A DNA stretch of 64,000 nt from Aerosticca soli. GTDB lineage: Bacteria > Pseudomonadota > Gammaproteobacteria > Xanthomonadales > Rhodanobacteraceae. The stretch lies in NCBI RefSeq assembly GCF_003967035.1, contig NZ_AP018560.1, positions 1,077,001-1,141,000 of the forward strand, read 5' to 3'. The first letter of the stretch is position 1. Every line of letters starts with the position of its first letter. Position numbers and translations under genes: made by a program. The notes under the pieces are model-generated. The model was not told where the DNA came from. It did not search any database and saw nothing but the letters and a program-made list of their open reading frames with translations. Below are positions 26,809 through 35,397 of this stretch, one piece after another.

Positions 26809-28908
26809 TCAGCGCACCGGATCGCCCGGTTTGGCGCCTTCGTCCACGGCCAGCAGGTGCAGGTCGCTGCCGCCCTCGCCGGCCGAGAGGATCATGCCCT
26901 CGGATACGCCAAAACGCATCTTGCGCGGCGCCAGGTTGGCGATGAACACCACGTTGCGGCCGACGAGTTTTTCTGGCTCGGCGTAGGCGGCGCGTATGCC
27001 GGAGAAGATCTGCCGCCTGCCCAGCGCTCCGGCGTCCAGCTCGAAGCGCAGCAGCTTGTCCGAGCCTTCCACCGCCTCGCAGGCGATCACCCTGCCCACG
27101 CGCAGGTCGAGCCTGGCGAAATCGTCGATGCTGACGATGGCGGGCGCCTCGGACGCTGCTGGTGTGCTATTGCCCGTGGGATGGCGATGTTGCTTGGCGG
27201 CTTTGTCCGTGGCGCCAGCGCTCGTGGCCGATGGCGTGCCGAGCGAACTCTTGGAGGCCTCGATCATCGCCTCGATGCGTTTGGGATCGATGCGGCCGAG
27301 CAGCGGCTCGAACGCAGCGATGACATGCCCGTGCAAGGCCGCGCGCGCATCGTCGAAATCCACGATCGGCGCGGCGAGGAAGCTTTCCGCCTTGGCCACC
27401 GTGGCCGGCAGGATCGGCTTGAGCAGCCCGGACAGCAGGCGGAAGGCGGCGATGGCGAAGGAGCACACCTGGTGCAGCTCGTCATGCCGCGCGGCGTCCT
27501 TGGTCAGTTGCCAGGGTGCGCGCGCGGCGATGTGGGCATTGGTGATGTCGGCCATCTGCACGAAACGGCGGCAGACCTCGGCAAAGTCGCCTTGCGCGTA
27601 GAGCGGCGGGACTTCGCCATAGAGTTCGATCAGGCGCTGCCAGAGCGCCCGCTCTTGGGTGGCGAAGTCGTCGGCCAGGCGGCCCTGGAAATGGCTGTGC
27701 AGGAAGCCCGCGGTGCGGCTGGCGATGTTGACCCACTTGCCGATCAGATGTGAATTGACGCGTTCCTCGAAGGCCTTGAGGTCCAGGTCCACGTCGACCG
27801 GCGTGTCATCGAGCATGCTGGCGAAGTAGTAGCGCAGGTATTCCGGATCGAGCCCGGCATCGAGATAGGTGCGCGCCAGGATGAAGGTGCCGCGCGACTT
27901 GGACATCTTGGCGCCGTTGACGGTCAGGAAGCCGTTGACGTGCAGCGCGGTGGGCACGCGGAAATCCGCGCCATGCAGCGTCGCCGGCCAGAACAGGCCA
28001 TGGAAGTTGATGATGTCCTTGCCGATGAAATGGTGCATTTCGGCCTCGCTGCCGGGCGCGAGGAATTCCTCGATCTGGCGTCCGCTGCGCCGGCACCAGG
28101 CCTTTAAGCTGGCGAAATAGCCGATCGGCGCGTCCAGCCAGACGTAGAAATACTTGCCGGGCGCATCGGGAATCGGAAAGCCGAAATAGGGCTCGTCGCG
28201 CGAGATGTCCCAATCCTTGAGGCCGCCTTCCAGCCACTCGCGCAGCTTGGCCAGCACGCCGGCATGGGCTACCGGCTGGCCGCCGGTGAAGCGTCCGGCG
28301 AACCAGTCGTTCAGCAGGGTTTCGAACTTGGACAGCTCGAAAAAGTAATGCTCCGAGTCGCGCAGCACCGGCGTGGCGCCCGAGACCACCGAGTAGGGCT
28401 CGATCAGCTCGGTCGGCGCATAGGTGGCGCCGCAGTGTTCGCAGTTGTCGCCATACTGGTCGGGCGCTTCGCAGCGCGGGCAAGTGCCCTTGATGTAGCG
28501 ATCCGGCAGGAACATTTCCTTCTGCGGGTCGTACAGCTGCTGGATGGTGCGCTTGGCGATGTAGCCGCCATCGCGCAGACGCGTGTAGATCAGCGTGGCC
28601 AGTTCGCGGTTTTCCGGCGAATGGGTGGTGTGGTACTGGTCGTGGCTGAAATGGAAGTCGGCGAAGTCGGCCTCGTGGCTGCGGCGGATCTCCTCGATGA
28701 AGGCCTCCGGCGTCGTGCCGGCCTTTTCCGCCGCCAGCATGATCGGCGTGCCGTGGGCGTCGTCCGCGCTGACGAAGACCACCTCGTTGCCCATCATCCG
28801 TTGTGCACGCGCCCAGATGTCGCTCTGGATGTAGCCCAGCATGTGGCCCATGTGCAGCGGGCCGTTCGCATAGGGCAGGGCGTGGGTGATCAGCAGGCGT
28901 CGGGACAT
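26809..28908 (-). CDS. metG: Methionyl-tRNA synthetase
   Basis: Charges tRNA-Met. The 699-residue protein has the class I signatures: [20 protein letters not shown] for HIGH near the N terminus and [12 protein letters not shown] for KMSKS; zinc ligands are in [19 protein letters not shown]. The anticodon-binding helical domain follows, then a low-complexity linker and a C-terminal tRNA-binding (EMAP/Trbp111) domain starting around [14 protein letters not shown], so it is the long dimeric form. It is 10 bases upstream of rsxB on the same strand. Confidence 0.97.
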   Translation of the reverse strand: MSRRLLITHALPYANGPLHMGHMLGYIQSDIWARAQRMMGNEVVFVSADDAHGTPIMLAAEKAGTTPEAFIEEIRRSHEADFADFHFSHDQYHTTHSPENRELATLIYTRLRDGGYIAKRTIQQLYDPQKEMFLPDRYIKGTCPRCEAPDQYGDNCEHCGATYAPTELIEPYSVVSGATPVLRDSEHYFFELSKFETLLNDWFAGRFTGGQPVAHAGVLAKLREWLEGGLKDWDISRDEPYFGFPIPDAPGKYFYVWLDAPIGYFASLKAWCRRSGRQIEEFLAPGSEAEMHHFIGKDIINFHGLFWPATLHGADFRVPTALHVNGFLTVNGAKMSKSRGTFILARTYLDAGLDPEYLRYYFASMLDDTPVDVDLDLKAFEERVNSHLIGKWVNIASRTAGFLHSHFQGRLADDFATQERALWQRLIELYGEVPPLYAQGDFAEVCRRFVQMADITNAHIAARAPWQLTKDAARHDELHQVCSFAIAAFRLLSGLLKPILPATVAKAESFLAAPIVDFDDARAALHGHVIAAFEPLLGRIDPKRIEAMIEASKSSLGTPSATSAGATDKAAKQHRHPTGNSTPAASEAPAIVSIDDFARLDLRVGRVIACEAVEGSDKLLRFELDAGALGRRQIFSGIRAAYAEPEKLVGRNVVFIANLAPRKMRFGVSEGMILSAGEGGSDLHLLAVDEGAKPGDPVR

Positions 28909-29067
28909 GGCCGGGACATCGCAGGAGTTGGCCGCCGATTATGGCATGAGGCCGTCTTCGCCCAGGGGAAGGCGGCCTTTGCGCGGCCGGCGCGGAGCGG
29001 GCGGAGTCATTGCACGTTAATGCACGTTTTGTCACCTTTGTGCTTGGTTTACGCTGGAGCTCCCGAC

Positions 29068-30240
29068 ATGCGTGATGCCCGAGCGGGCCTGACGGCGGAC
29101 ACCGCTGCGGCCGTCCTCGCCACCCGGCTCATCTTCCTGGTCTCGGGACTGGGCATGTCGGCATGGGCGCCGATGGTGCCCTATGCCAAATCCCGGCTGG
29201 GACTCGACGATGCGCAGCTTGGCCTGCTGCTGCTCTTCTTCGGCGGCGGCTCGATGGCCTCGATGCCGCTGGTGGGCTGGCTGAGCCATCGCTTCGGCCA
29301 TCGCCGGGTGATCGCGGGCGCCGCCGTGCTGATGGCGTTCATGCTGCCGGTGCTGGCGATGGTGCCCACGTCGCCGCTGCTGGCGCTGGCGCTGCTCGTG
29401 TTCGGTGCGGCGCTGGGCATCGTGGATGTGGCGATGAATGCCCATGCGGTCGAGGTGGAGCGGCACAGCGGGCGGGTATTGATGTCCGGGTTCCACGGCT
29501 GGTTCAGCCTGGGAGGCCTGGCCGGTGCCTTGCTGCTCAGCGCCCTGCTGGCGCTGGGCCTGCCGCTCGCCCTGGCCGCCGGTGTGCTTGCCGCCGGGCT
29601 GATCGCCCTGGTGGCCTGGCTGCGATCGCGCCTGTTGCCAGGCAGCACGCGCCTCCCGGCGGAACGGCAAGTTTTCGCGCTGCCGCACGGCCGGGTCCTG
29701 CTGCTTGGACTTTTGTGTTTCGTCAGTTTTCTCGCCGAGGGGGCGATGCTGGACTGGAGCGCGCTCTTCCTGCGGGATTTCCGCGCCTTTGCGCCGAGTT
29801 CGGCGGGCATCGGTTATGCCTGCTTCTCGGTGGCCATGGCCTGCGGCCGGTTGGGTGGCGATCGTCTGGTCGCCCGGCTGGGCCCGGAAGGCGCGGTGCG
29901 CACCGGCGCCGGTCTTGCCGCCTTCGGCCTGGCCCTGGCGGCCGGCGTGCCGTGGGCACCGGCGACGCTGGCCGGTTTCGTGCTGGTGGGCCTGGGCGCG
30001 GCCAACATCGTGCCGGTCATGTTCAGCGCCGCCGGTCGCCAGTCGGACAGCACGCCGGCGCAGGCGCTGGCCGCGGTCACCCTGTTCGGTTACCTCGGCC
30101 TGCTGAGCGGCCCTGCACTGATCGGCCTGCTCTCGCGGCTGAGCAGCTTGCCGTGGGCCCTGTTCGCGGTGGCGGCCCTGTTGCTCGGCGTGGCGGCGGC
30201 CGCACGCATCGTGCGGCCGGACGCGAGGAGTGAACCATGA
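29068..30240 (+). CDS. Major facilitator superfamily transporter (YbjJ/FucP-like)
   Basis: A 390-residue protein of about 12 hydrophobic spans from ATG 29068. WAPMVPYAKSRLGLDDAQLG at the first loop, PLVGWLSHRFGHRRVI as the MFS motif A between spans 2 and 3, and NAHAVEVERHSGRVLMSGFH in the centre resemble the YbjJ-type branch, whose substrates are poorly known; sugar-like compounds are guessed. The stop overlaps the start of a HAD phosphatase gene (ATGA), and a DeoR regulator follows, so transporter, phosphatase and regulator probably form one unit. It diverges from metG across 159 bases in which I see no clear element. Confidence 0.75.
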   Translation: MRDARAGLTADTAAAVLATRLIFLVSGLGMSAWAPMVPYAKSRLGLDDAQLGLLLLFFGGGSMASMPLVGWLSHRFGHRRVIAGAAVLMAFMLPVLAMVPTSPLLALALLVFGAALGIVDVAMNAHAVEVERHSGRVLMSGFHGWFSLGGLAGALLLSALLALGLPLALAAGVLAAGLIALVAWLRSRLLPGSTRLPAERQVFALPHGRVLLLGLLCFVSFLAEGAMLDWSALFLRDFRAFAPSSAGIGYACFSVAMACGRLGGDRLVARLGPEGAVRTGAGLAAFGLALAAGVPWAPATLAGFVLVGLGAANIVPVMFSAAGRQSDSTPAQALAAVTLFGYLGLLSGPALIGLLSRLSSLPWALFAVAALLLGVAAAARIVRPDARSEP

Positions 30241-30842
30241 TGGTCGATACGGTGGTCTTCGATCTGGGCGGTGTGCTGATCGACTGGAATCCGCGCCATC
30301 TCTACCGGCGGCTGTTCGACGACGAAGCCGCCATGGAACGGTTTCTTGCCGAGGTGTGCAGCCCGGCCTGGAATGCGCGGCAGGATGCCGGCCGGCCCTG
30401 GAGCGAGGCGGTGGCCGAGCTCGTCGCACGCTTCCCGGCGCAGGCGGACCTGATCGCGGCCTATCGCGAGCGCTGGACGGAGATGCTGGGCGGCGCGATC
30501 GAAGGCACCGTCGACATCCTGCGCGAACTCAAGGCCGGCGGCGCGCGGCTGTATGCGCTCACCAACTGGTCGCAGGAGACCTTCCCCGCGGCGCGCGAAC
30601 GCTTCGATTTCCTCGCCGATTTCGCCGGCATCGTGGTGTCCGGCGAGGAGGGGCTGGTCAAGCCCGATCCGCTGCTCTACCGGCGCTTGATCGATCGCCA
30701 TGCACTGGTGCCTGAACGCACGCTGTTCATCGACGATGCGCCGGCCAACGTCGCGGCCGCCGAAGCGCTCGGCATGCGTGGCCATCGTTTCGAGGATGCA
30801 CGGCGTCTGCGCGCCTGGCTCATCGGACATGGATTGCTTTGA
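30237..30842 (+). CDS. HAD-superfamily phosphatase (YihX-like)
   Basis: A 201-residue HAD subfamily IA hydrolase. Motif I is FDLGGVLIDWNP with the nucleophile Asp but Gly in place of the usual second Asp, as in the YihX branch that has DLGN; motif II is YALTNWS, motif III Lys is in GLVKPDPLLYR and motif IV is LFIDDAPANV. The small helical cap lies between motifs I and II. YihX acts on glucose 1-phosphate; a sugar phosphate substrate here is inferred from that and from the neighbouring DeoR regulator. ATG at 30237 overlaps the transporter stop; 30240 is an alternative start. Confidence 0.8.
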   Translation: MMVDTVVFDLGGVLIDWNPRHLYRRLFDDEAAMERFLAEVCSPAWNARQDAGRPWSEAVAELVARFPAQADLIAAYRERWTEMLGGAIEGTVDILRELKAGGARLYALTNWSQETFPAARERFDFLADFAGIVVSGEEGLVKPDPLLYRRLIDRHALVPERTLFIDDAPANVAAAEALGMRGHRFEDARRLRAWLIGHGLL

Positions 30843-30855
30843 GGCGCGAACCGGT

Positions 30856-31665
30856 ATGACCACGAACCCGACCACGAACCCGGTGCCGCCCGCCGACACG
30901 CTGCCGCAGGAACGCCAGGCGTTGATCCTCGACCACCTGCGCAGGCACGGACGGGTCGTGGCCGCCGAGCTCGCGGCGCGTTTTGCGGTATCGGAGGATT
31001 CGATCCGCCGCGATCTTCGCGAGCTCGCCGCGCGCGGGTTGTGCAAGCGCGTGTACGGCGGCGCCTTGCCGTTGGCCGCGCCGGTGGCGCCCCTCAGGCA
31101 GCGTCGTCTGCAACAGCCCGAACGCAAGCAGGCGCTGGCGCGCAAGGCGGCGTCGCTGGTCCGGCCCGGGCAAGTGCTGCTGCTGGACGCCGGCTCGACC
31201 AATGCCGCGATCGCCGCCGCGCTGCCGGAGCGCAGTGACCTCACCGTCGTCACCAATGCCCCGGACGTGGCGCTCGCCCTGCTCGATCGCGAGGGTTTCG
31301 AGGTCCTGCTGATCGGCGGGCGGCTGGCGCGGGCCATCGGTGGCACGGTCGGGGCACAGGCGGTCAGATCGCTGCGCGACCTGCGCGCCGACCTGTGTTT
31401 CCCCGGCGCCTGCGCGATCGACCCGGACGGGTTGTGGAGCTTCGATGACGAGGAAGCGCAGTTCAAGCGCGCGATGATCGAATCGAGTGGCGAGACGGTG
31501 GTGGTCGTCACCGCGGACAAGCTCGGCACCGTGGCGACCCACCGCATCGCGGCGCTCAAGGAAGTGCAGCATCTGGTCGTCGAGGCTGCGGTGGACGCGG
31601 TCACCCGCTCGGCCTATGCGCGTCGCGGCGTCAGCATCCACCGTGCCGCGGCCGTCGGTGGATGA
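30856..31665 (+). CDS. DeoR-family transcriptional regulator
   Basis: A 269-residue regulator from ATG 30856 (an in-frame ATG at 30829 would overlap the phosphatase gene). The N-terminal winged helix is QALILDHLRRHGRVVAAELA, FAVSEDSIRRDLRELAARG and RVYGGAL, the DeoR signature. The C-terminal sensor domain has LLLDAGSTNAAIAAAL and later SFDDEEAQFKRAMIESS and VVVTADKLGT, shared by DeoR members that bind phosphorylated sugars. It lies 13 bases after the HAD phosphatase gene and probably controls the transporter-phosphatase unit in response to a sugar phosphate. Confidence 0.87.
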   Translation: MTTNPTTNPVPPADTLPQERQALILDHLRRHGRVVAAELAARFAVSEDSIRRDLRELAARGLCKRVYGGALPLAAPVAPLRQRRLQQPERKQALARKAASLVRPGQVLLLDAGSTNAAIAAALPERSDLTVVTNAPDVALALLDREGFEVLLIGGRLARAIGGTVGAQAVRSLRDLRADLCFPGACAIDPDGLWSFDDEEAQFKRAMIESSGETVVVVTADKLGTVATHRIAALKEVQHLVVEAAVDAVTRSAYARRGVSIHRAAAVGG

Positions 31666-31729
31666 ACCTAAAAACGGCCAGCTTGCATCGACAAGGCTTA
31701 TACGCCGCGCTGACTGATGGCCCGTTACA

Positions 31730-31814
31730 TCTTCTCCCGTGACTGGAGATTCGCTCCAGGAGCGCCGAGTCCGGCCTTGGCCGGGCGGACCTGATCCATC
31801 ACTACGGGAGAAGA
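31730..31814 (+). promoter_or_regulatory. Folded 5' leader of csbD that sequesters its ribosome binding site
   Basis: CTTCTCCCGT (31731-31740) is the exact complement of ACGGGAGAAG (31804-31813); with a T-A and a G-U closing pair the stem is 12 bp. The 3' arm contains the csbD Shine-Dalgarno GGGAG seven bases before the ATG. Inside lie a 6-bp hairpin CTGGAG/CTCCAG with loop ATTCG (31743-31759) and a second with CCGGCC-TT-GGCCGG at 31771-31784, which can extend with GTCCG/CGGAC. The three stems form a junction. A cis-acting switch or thermometer on csbD translation is inferred. Confidence 0.65.
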
Positions 31815-31817
31815 GCC

Positions 31818-32015
31818 ATGAATACAGACCAGATCAAGGGCAAGTGGAAACAGCTGGCCGGCACGCTCAAGGCCAAGTGGGGCAAGCTCACCGACGATGA
31901 TCTCAAGGTGGCCGAGGGCGACAGCGAATACCTGGCCGGTCGCATCCAGGAGCGCTATGGCATCGCCCGCGAGGAGGCGCGCAAGGAGGTCGACGACTTC
32001 AACCGCACGCTGTGA
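31818..32015 (+). CDS. CsbD-family stress protein
   Basis: A 65-residue acidic, helical protein that starts [20 protein letters not shown], the CsbD signature, and ends with [20 protein letters not shown]. CsbD proteins are abundant general stress proteins (sigma-B controlled in Bacillus, YjbJ in E. coli); the molecular activity is unknown. It is a single gene with 152 bases of upstream space. TTATAC at 31698-31703 may be a -10 without a good -35, which would fit a stress sigma factor. The leader folds over the ribosome binding site. Confidence 0.88.
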   Translation: MNTDQIKGKWKQLAGTLKAKWGKLTDDDLKVAEGDSEYLAGRIQERYGIAREEARKEVDDFNRTL

Positions 32016-32114
32016 CCGCGTGGCATCGCGGACGTCGCTTCAGGACCTGAGTCTTGAAGCGGCATCGGCACGAAAGGCCGGTGCGAAGGAAAGGCTTTTC
32101 GCCGCGCCGCCTGC

Positions 32115-32672
32115 CTAGGCGGTGGCGCGGCGGATGGCTTGCTGGGGCGGGTAATAGGCAAAGACATGATGGCGCGCGCCGAGGAAGTCGATGTCTTCCA
32201 CGTGTTCGCCGCCGAGCCGGTCGGCCACGCGGTCGGAGGCTTCATTGCCCACCCGCACCAGGCTGATCACGCGCTTGAGATCGAGTTTGGACCAGGCGAA
32301 ATCCAAGATGGCCCGACTCGCCTCGGTTGCATAGCCGCAGTGGCGGTATTCGGGCCGCAGCATCCAGCCGAGTTCCACATCCGGCCATCCTTCCGGGTAC
32401 ATGAGGCCGGCGCGGCCGATGAAGCGGCCATCGTCCTTCAGCTCCAGCGCCCACATGCCGTAGCCGCGCAGCTGCCAGTGTCCGATCAGCATGGCCAGCG
32501 AGCGCCAGGCGCCGGTGCGGTCCAGCGGTTGTCCGTCACCGATCCAGCGCGTGCTCGCCGGGTCGGCGAGCATGGCGGCGTAGTCGTCGAGATGACGTTC
32601 GCCGAGCGGCGACAGGCGCAGGCGCGCGGTTTCGATTGTCGAGGATGCGGTAACGATCACGTTCGTTTGCAC
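32115..32672 (-). CDS. GNAT family N-acetyltransferase (RimJ/RimL type)
   Basis: A 185-residue acetyltransferase beginning at a GTG (an in-frame GTG at 32660 is an alternative). IETARLRLSPLGERHLDDYA is the RimJ/RimL-type start, VELGWMLRPEYRHCGYATEA the acetyl-CoA loop at about residues 100-118, and RVISLVRVGNEASDRVADRL the closing helix region. Substrate unknown. It lies three bases after the stop of the SET-domain gene, so the two are almost certainly co-transcribed; whether they act on the same protein is open. Confidence 0.8.
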   Translation of the reverse strand: MQTNVIVTASSTIETARLRLSPLGERHLDDYAAMLADPASTRWIGDGQPLDRTGAWRSLAMLIGHWQLRGYGMWALELKDDGRFIGRAGLMYPEGWPDVELGWMLRPEYRHCGYATEASRAILDFAWSKLDLKRVISLVRVGNEASDRVADRLGGEHVEDIDFLGARHHVFAYYPPQQAIRRATA

Positions 32673-32675
32673 AGA

Positions 32676-33137
32676 TCAACGGGCCGGATGCAGCAATCCG
32701 TGCAGTTCGGCCACGCTCGCGGCGAGGCTCTCCGCCCAGCCAAAGCCGATGATTGTTTCACCAGTGGCCGCATCGATAAAGTCCTCCCGATGACCCGGCG
32801 GCAGGAGATGACGGTAATCCACGGTGATCTCGGTGCCGGCCGGCAGGTCACGGCGGGCGAAGACGAAACCCAGATGCCACAGGCCCGTCGGCTCGAAGCT
32901 GTGGTTGACGTAGCATTCGTCCGGCCAGTCGGGCGAAAGGGTGTAGCGGTCCTCGAACCAGCGGGCACTGGCGTGGAAAAGCGCCGGCTGGGCCAGCAGC
33001 TCCTGAAGATCGTAGGTTTGCTGGATCGCGTCCGGGGCGATCAGGACCCTGCCGACGCGTGCCGGCTCATCGAGCCAGACGCCCATGCCGGCGCCGGGAA
33101 TGGCCGAGGCGGCGATGCGGTAACGCGGAAGAATCAT
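32676..33137 (-). CDS. SET-domain protein, predicted protein-lysine methyltransferase
   Basis: ATG at 33137 gives 153 residues, nearly all one SET domain: IPGAGMGVWLDEP at the N terminus, the CYVNHSFEPT motif (NHS core, SAM binding) at about residues 85-95, and LPAGTEITVDYRHLLPPG with the catalytic Tyr region. Cysteines for a post-SET zinc site are absent, as in many short bacterial SET proteins. The frame is open to 33365 but the extension is low-complexity. A GNAT acetyltransferase gene follows by three bases. The target is unknown; ribosomal or nucleoid proteins are possible. Confidence 0.75.
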   Translation of the reverse strand: MILPRYRIAASAIPGAGMGVWLDEPARVGRVLIAPDAIQQTYDLQELLAQPALFHASARWFEDRYTLSPDWPDECYVNHSFEPTGLWHLGFVFARRDLPAGTEITVDYRHLLPPGHREDFIDAATGETIIGFGWAESLAASVAELHGLLHPAR

Positions 33138-33327
33138 GCGGACGCCGAGGGCGAAAAGGCGCGCAGTGTAGCGCAGGCATCGCCAGCGGATGCGCCTTGG
33201 CTGAGTGCGGCGCGCGATGCGCGTATGCGCGTGGCCATGGCCGCACGGCGATAACCGTCGCCGTGTCCGGGCCGGGCATGCCGGATCGCCGCGGGCCGTG
33301 AATCGCGCCGTTGAATGAGGCTGGCGA

Positions 33328-33356
33328 ACGGACGGGCGGCCTGCGCGCCCGTCCGT
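33328..33356. repeat. Long G+C-rich hairpin after the HhH gene
   Basis: Perfect 11-bp inverted repeat ACGGACGGGCG/CGCCCGTCCGT with a 7-base loop, about 35 bases beyond the stop of the minus-strand HhH gene. No T run follows on either strand, so it is more likely a transcript-end stabiliser or Rho-associated structure than a classical terminator. The remainder of 33138-33390 shows nothing else. Confidence 0.5.
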
Positions 33357-33390
33357 CCCGGCCAAGGTCCAACGCTCGGCTGTGGCGGCG

Positions 33391-33732
33391 TCAGTGCTTC
33401 TTCTTGCTGCCGCCCTTGGGGCTGCCTTGCGCCGTGGGGGCGTCGGCGGCCTGTGCCTTGGCGCCGCTGTCGCTCAGCAGGATGGCTTGGCGGTTGCGTT
33501 CCAGCGTGGCGTGGCCGATGCCTTTGACTTCGCCCAGTTCGTCCACGCTCTTGAAGGGGCCGTGGGCATCGCGGTAGGCGACGATGGCCTTGGCCTTGGT
33601 CATGCCGATGCCGTCCAGGGCGTCGGCAATGGTGGCGGCATCGGCCTTGTTCACGTTGACGGGTGTGGCGGCGAAGACGGGCAGGGCGAGCGTGAGTGCG
33701 ACGAGCGTCGCGGCGAGGATTCTTTGCAGCAT
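33391..33732 (-). CDS. Exported ComEA-like helix-hairpin-helix protein
   Basis: ATG at 33732 gives 113 residues with a signal peptide cleaved after VFA. The mature part (VNVNKADAATIADALDGIG, then KAKAIVAYRDAHGPFKSVDE and VKGIGHATLERNR) is the paired HhH unit of ComEA, which binds incoming DNA in the periplasm during transformation. A Lys-rich tail (GGSKKKH) ends it. No other competence gene is near, so a role in DNA uptake is inferred from the family only. Confidence 0.82.
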   Translation of the reverse strand: MLQRILAATLVALTLALPVFAATPVNVNKADAATIADALDGIGMTKAKAIVAYRDAHGPFKSVDELGEVKGIGHATLERNRQAILLSDSGAKAQAADAPTAQGSPKGGSKKKH

Positions 33733-33938
33733 GACGGGCTTCTCCTTGGCGAAGTGGTTGCGAACTGCATGCGGCGGGACCGCGTGAGCACTGTGCATCG
33801 GCTGGAGTCCCGTCACCGTCGGCGGCGGTCCCGGGCGAGCGGCCGGTTCGGGCTTGCGCATTTGTCGGCCGGTCCTGACAGGCCGTCGGCGTGCGCGGGC
33901 GCTAACATGAGCGGCTTGGCCACTTTCGAAGATGCTTC

Positions 33939-35363
33939 ATGGACACCCACCGGCTGCAACGTTTCGTCGATGAGCTATGGGACGCAGAGATCGTCCCGCG
34001 GCTCATGGACTACATCCGCATTCCCAATGTCTCGCCCTTGTTCGATCCGGACTGGGCGGCGCATGGTCACATGGATCGGGCGGTGGACCTGCTCGCCGGC
34101 TGGGCGAAGGCCAAGCTGGCCGCGTTGCCGGGCGCCACGCTGGAGGTGGTGCGGCTGGAAGGGCGCACGCCGCTGATCTATATCGAAGTGCCGGGGCAGG
34201 GCGAGGAAACCGTGCTGCTCTACGGGCACCTGGACAAGCAGCCGGAGATGAGCGGCTGGGCGGAGGGGCTCGGGCCGTGGACGCCGGTGCTCGAGGGCGA
34301 CCGGCTGTACGGCCGCGGCGGAGCGGACGATGGCTATGCCCTGTTCGGCTCGCTCGCCGCCCTGCTCGCCCTGCATGATCAGGGCCTGGCCCATGCGCGC
34401 TGCGTGATCCTGATCGAAGCGTGCGAGGAATCGGGCAGCTACGACCTGCCGTGCTATGTCGACCATCTCGCCGCGCGCATCGGCGAGCCGGCGCTGGTGG
34501 TGTGCCTGGATTCCGGTTGCGGCAACTATGACCAGCTGTGGCTCACCACCTCGCTGCGTGGGCTGACCGGCGGCGAGCTGCGCGTGCAGATTCTCGAGGA
34601 AGGCGTGCATTCGGGCGATGCCTCCGGCGTGGTGCCCTCGAGCTTCCGCATCCTGCGTCAGCTGCTCGACCGGCTCGAGGATGCCGGCAGCGGCGAGATC
34701 CGTCCGCGCGAGTTGCACGCGGCGATTCCGCCGCAGCGTGTGGCGCAGGCCGAGCAGGCGGCACGCATCCTGGGGTCGGCGGTCTACGACAAATTCCCTT
34801 TCGTCGCTGGCGCCCGGCCGGTCAGCGAGGATCTGCCCAGCCTGGTGCTCAATCGCACCTGGCGTCCGCAGCTGGAGGTGACCGGGGCCGACGGTCTGCC
34901 GCTGCTCGGTCGGGCCGGCAACGTGCTGCGCCCGTTCACCGCGGTCAAGCTCAGCTTGCGCTTGCCGCCCACGCTCGACGGCGCCCGGGCCGGGTCGTTC
35001 GTCAAAAGGCTGCTGGAGACCGATCCGCCGTACGGCGCCAAGGTCGAGTTCCGGCTGGAAAAGGACGGCAGCGGTTGGGATGCGCCGCCGCTCGAACCCT
35101 GGCTCGAGCGCGCGGTGAGCGAGGCATCCGAGCATTTCTTCGGTGCGCCGGCCGCCTTCATGGGCGAGGGCGGCTCGATCCCGTTCATGGGCATGCTCGG
35201 CGAGCGCTTTCCCGGGGCGCAGTTCTTCATCACCGGGGTGCTCGGCCCGCATGCCAATGCGCACGGCCCCAACGAGTTCCTACATATTCCGACCGGCAAG
35301 AAGGTGTCGATGGTGGTCGCCGAGGTGGTGGCCCGGCATGCCCTCGAGGCGGGCGGGCGATGA
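33939..35363 (+). CDS. M20-family metallopeptidase (dipeptidase type)
   Basis: A 474-residue zinc peptidase. Metal and catalytic positions are visible: LLYGHLDKQPE (His and catalytic Asp) at about residues 93-103, GRGGADDGYA with the bridging Asp at about 128-137, LIEACEESGSYD with catalytic Glu pair, VVCLDSGCG, and the late His in GPNEFLHIP. A dimerisation domain is inserted in the middle. It resembles cytoplasmic dipeptidases of the CNDP type; no signal peptide is seen. The gene is followed 34 bases later by the YggS-like gene. Confidence 0.85.
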   Translation: MDTHRLQRFVDELWDAEIVPRLMDYIRIPNVSPLFDPDWAAHGHMDRAVDLLAGWAKAKLAALPGATLEVVRLEGRTPLIYIEVPGQGEETVLLYGHLDKQPEMSGWAEGLGPWTPVLEGDRLYGRGGADDGYALFGSLAALLALHDQGLAHARCVILIEACEESGSYDLPCYVDHLAARIGEPALVVCLDSGCGNYDQLWLTTSLRGLTGGELRVQILEEGVHSGDASGVVPSSFRILRQLLDRLEDAGSGEIRPRELHAAIPPQRVAQAEQAARILGSAVYDKFPFVAGARPVSEDLPSLVLNRTWRPQLEVTGADGLPLLGRAGNVLRPFTAVKLSLRLPPTLDGARAGSFVKRLLETDPPYGAKVEFRLEKDGSGWDAPPLEPWLERAVSEASEHFFGAPAAFMGEGGSIPFMGMLGERFPGAQFFITGVLGPHANAHGPNEFLHIPTGKKVSMVVAEVVARHALEAGGR

Positions 35364-35397
35364 GCGGCATGGACGGCGGCTGGCCGTCGCTGCCGGC

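Noticed and set aside
28909..29067. Riboswitch in the metG-transporter gap
   Set aside because: No long stems or known riboswitch core were found in this divergent region.
30237..30842. HAD protein as inactive because motif I lacks the second Asp
   Set aside because: The DLGG form is close to DLGN of the active YihX-type phosphatases, and motifs II-IV are complete.
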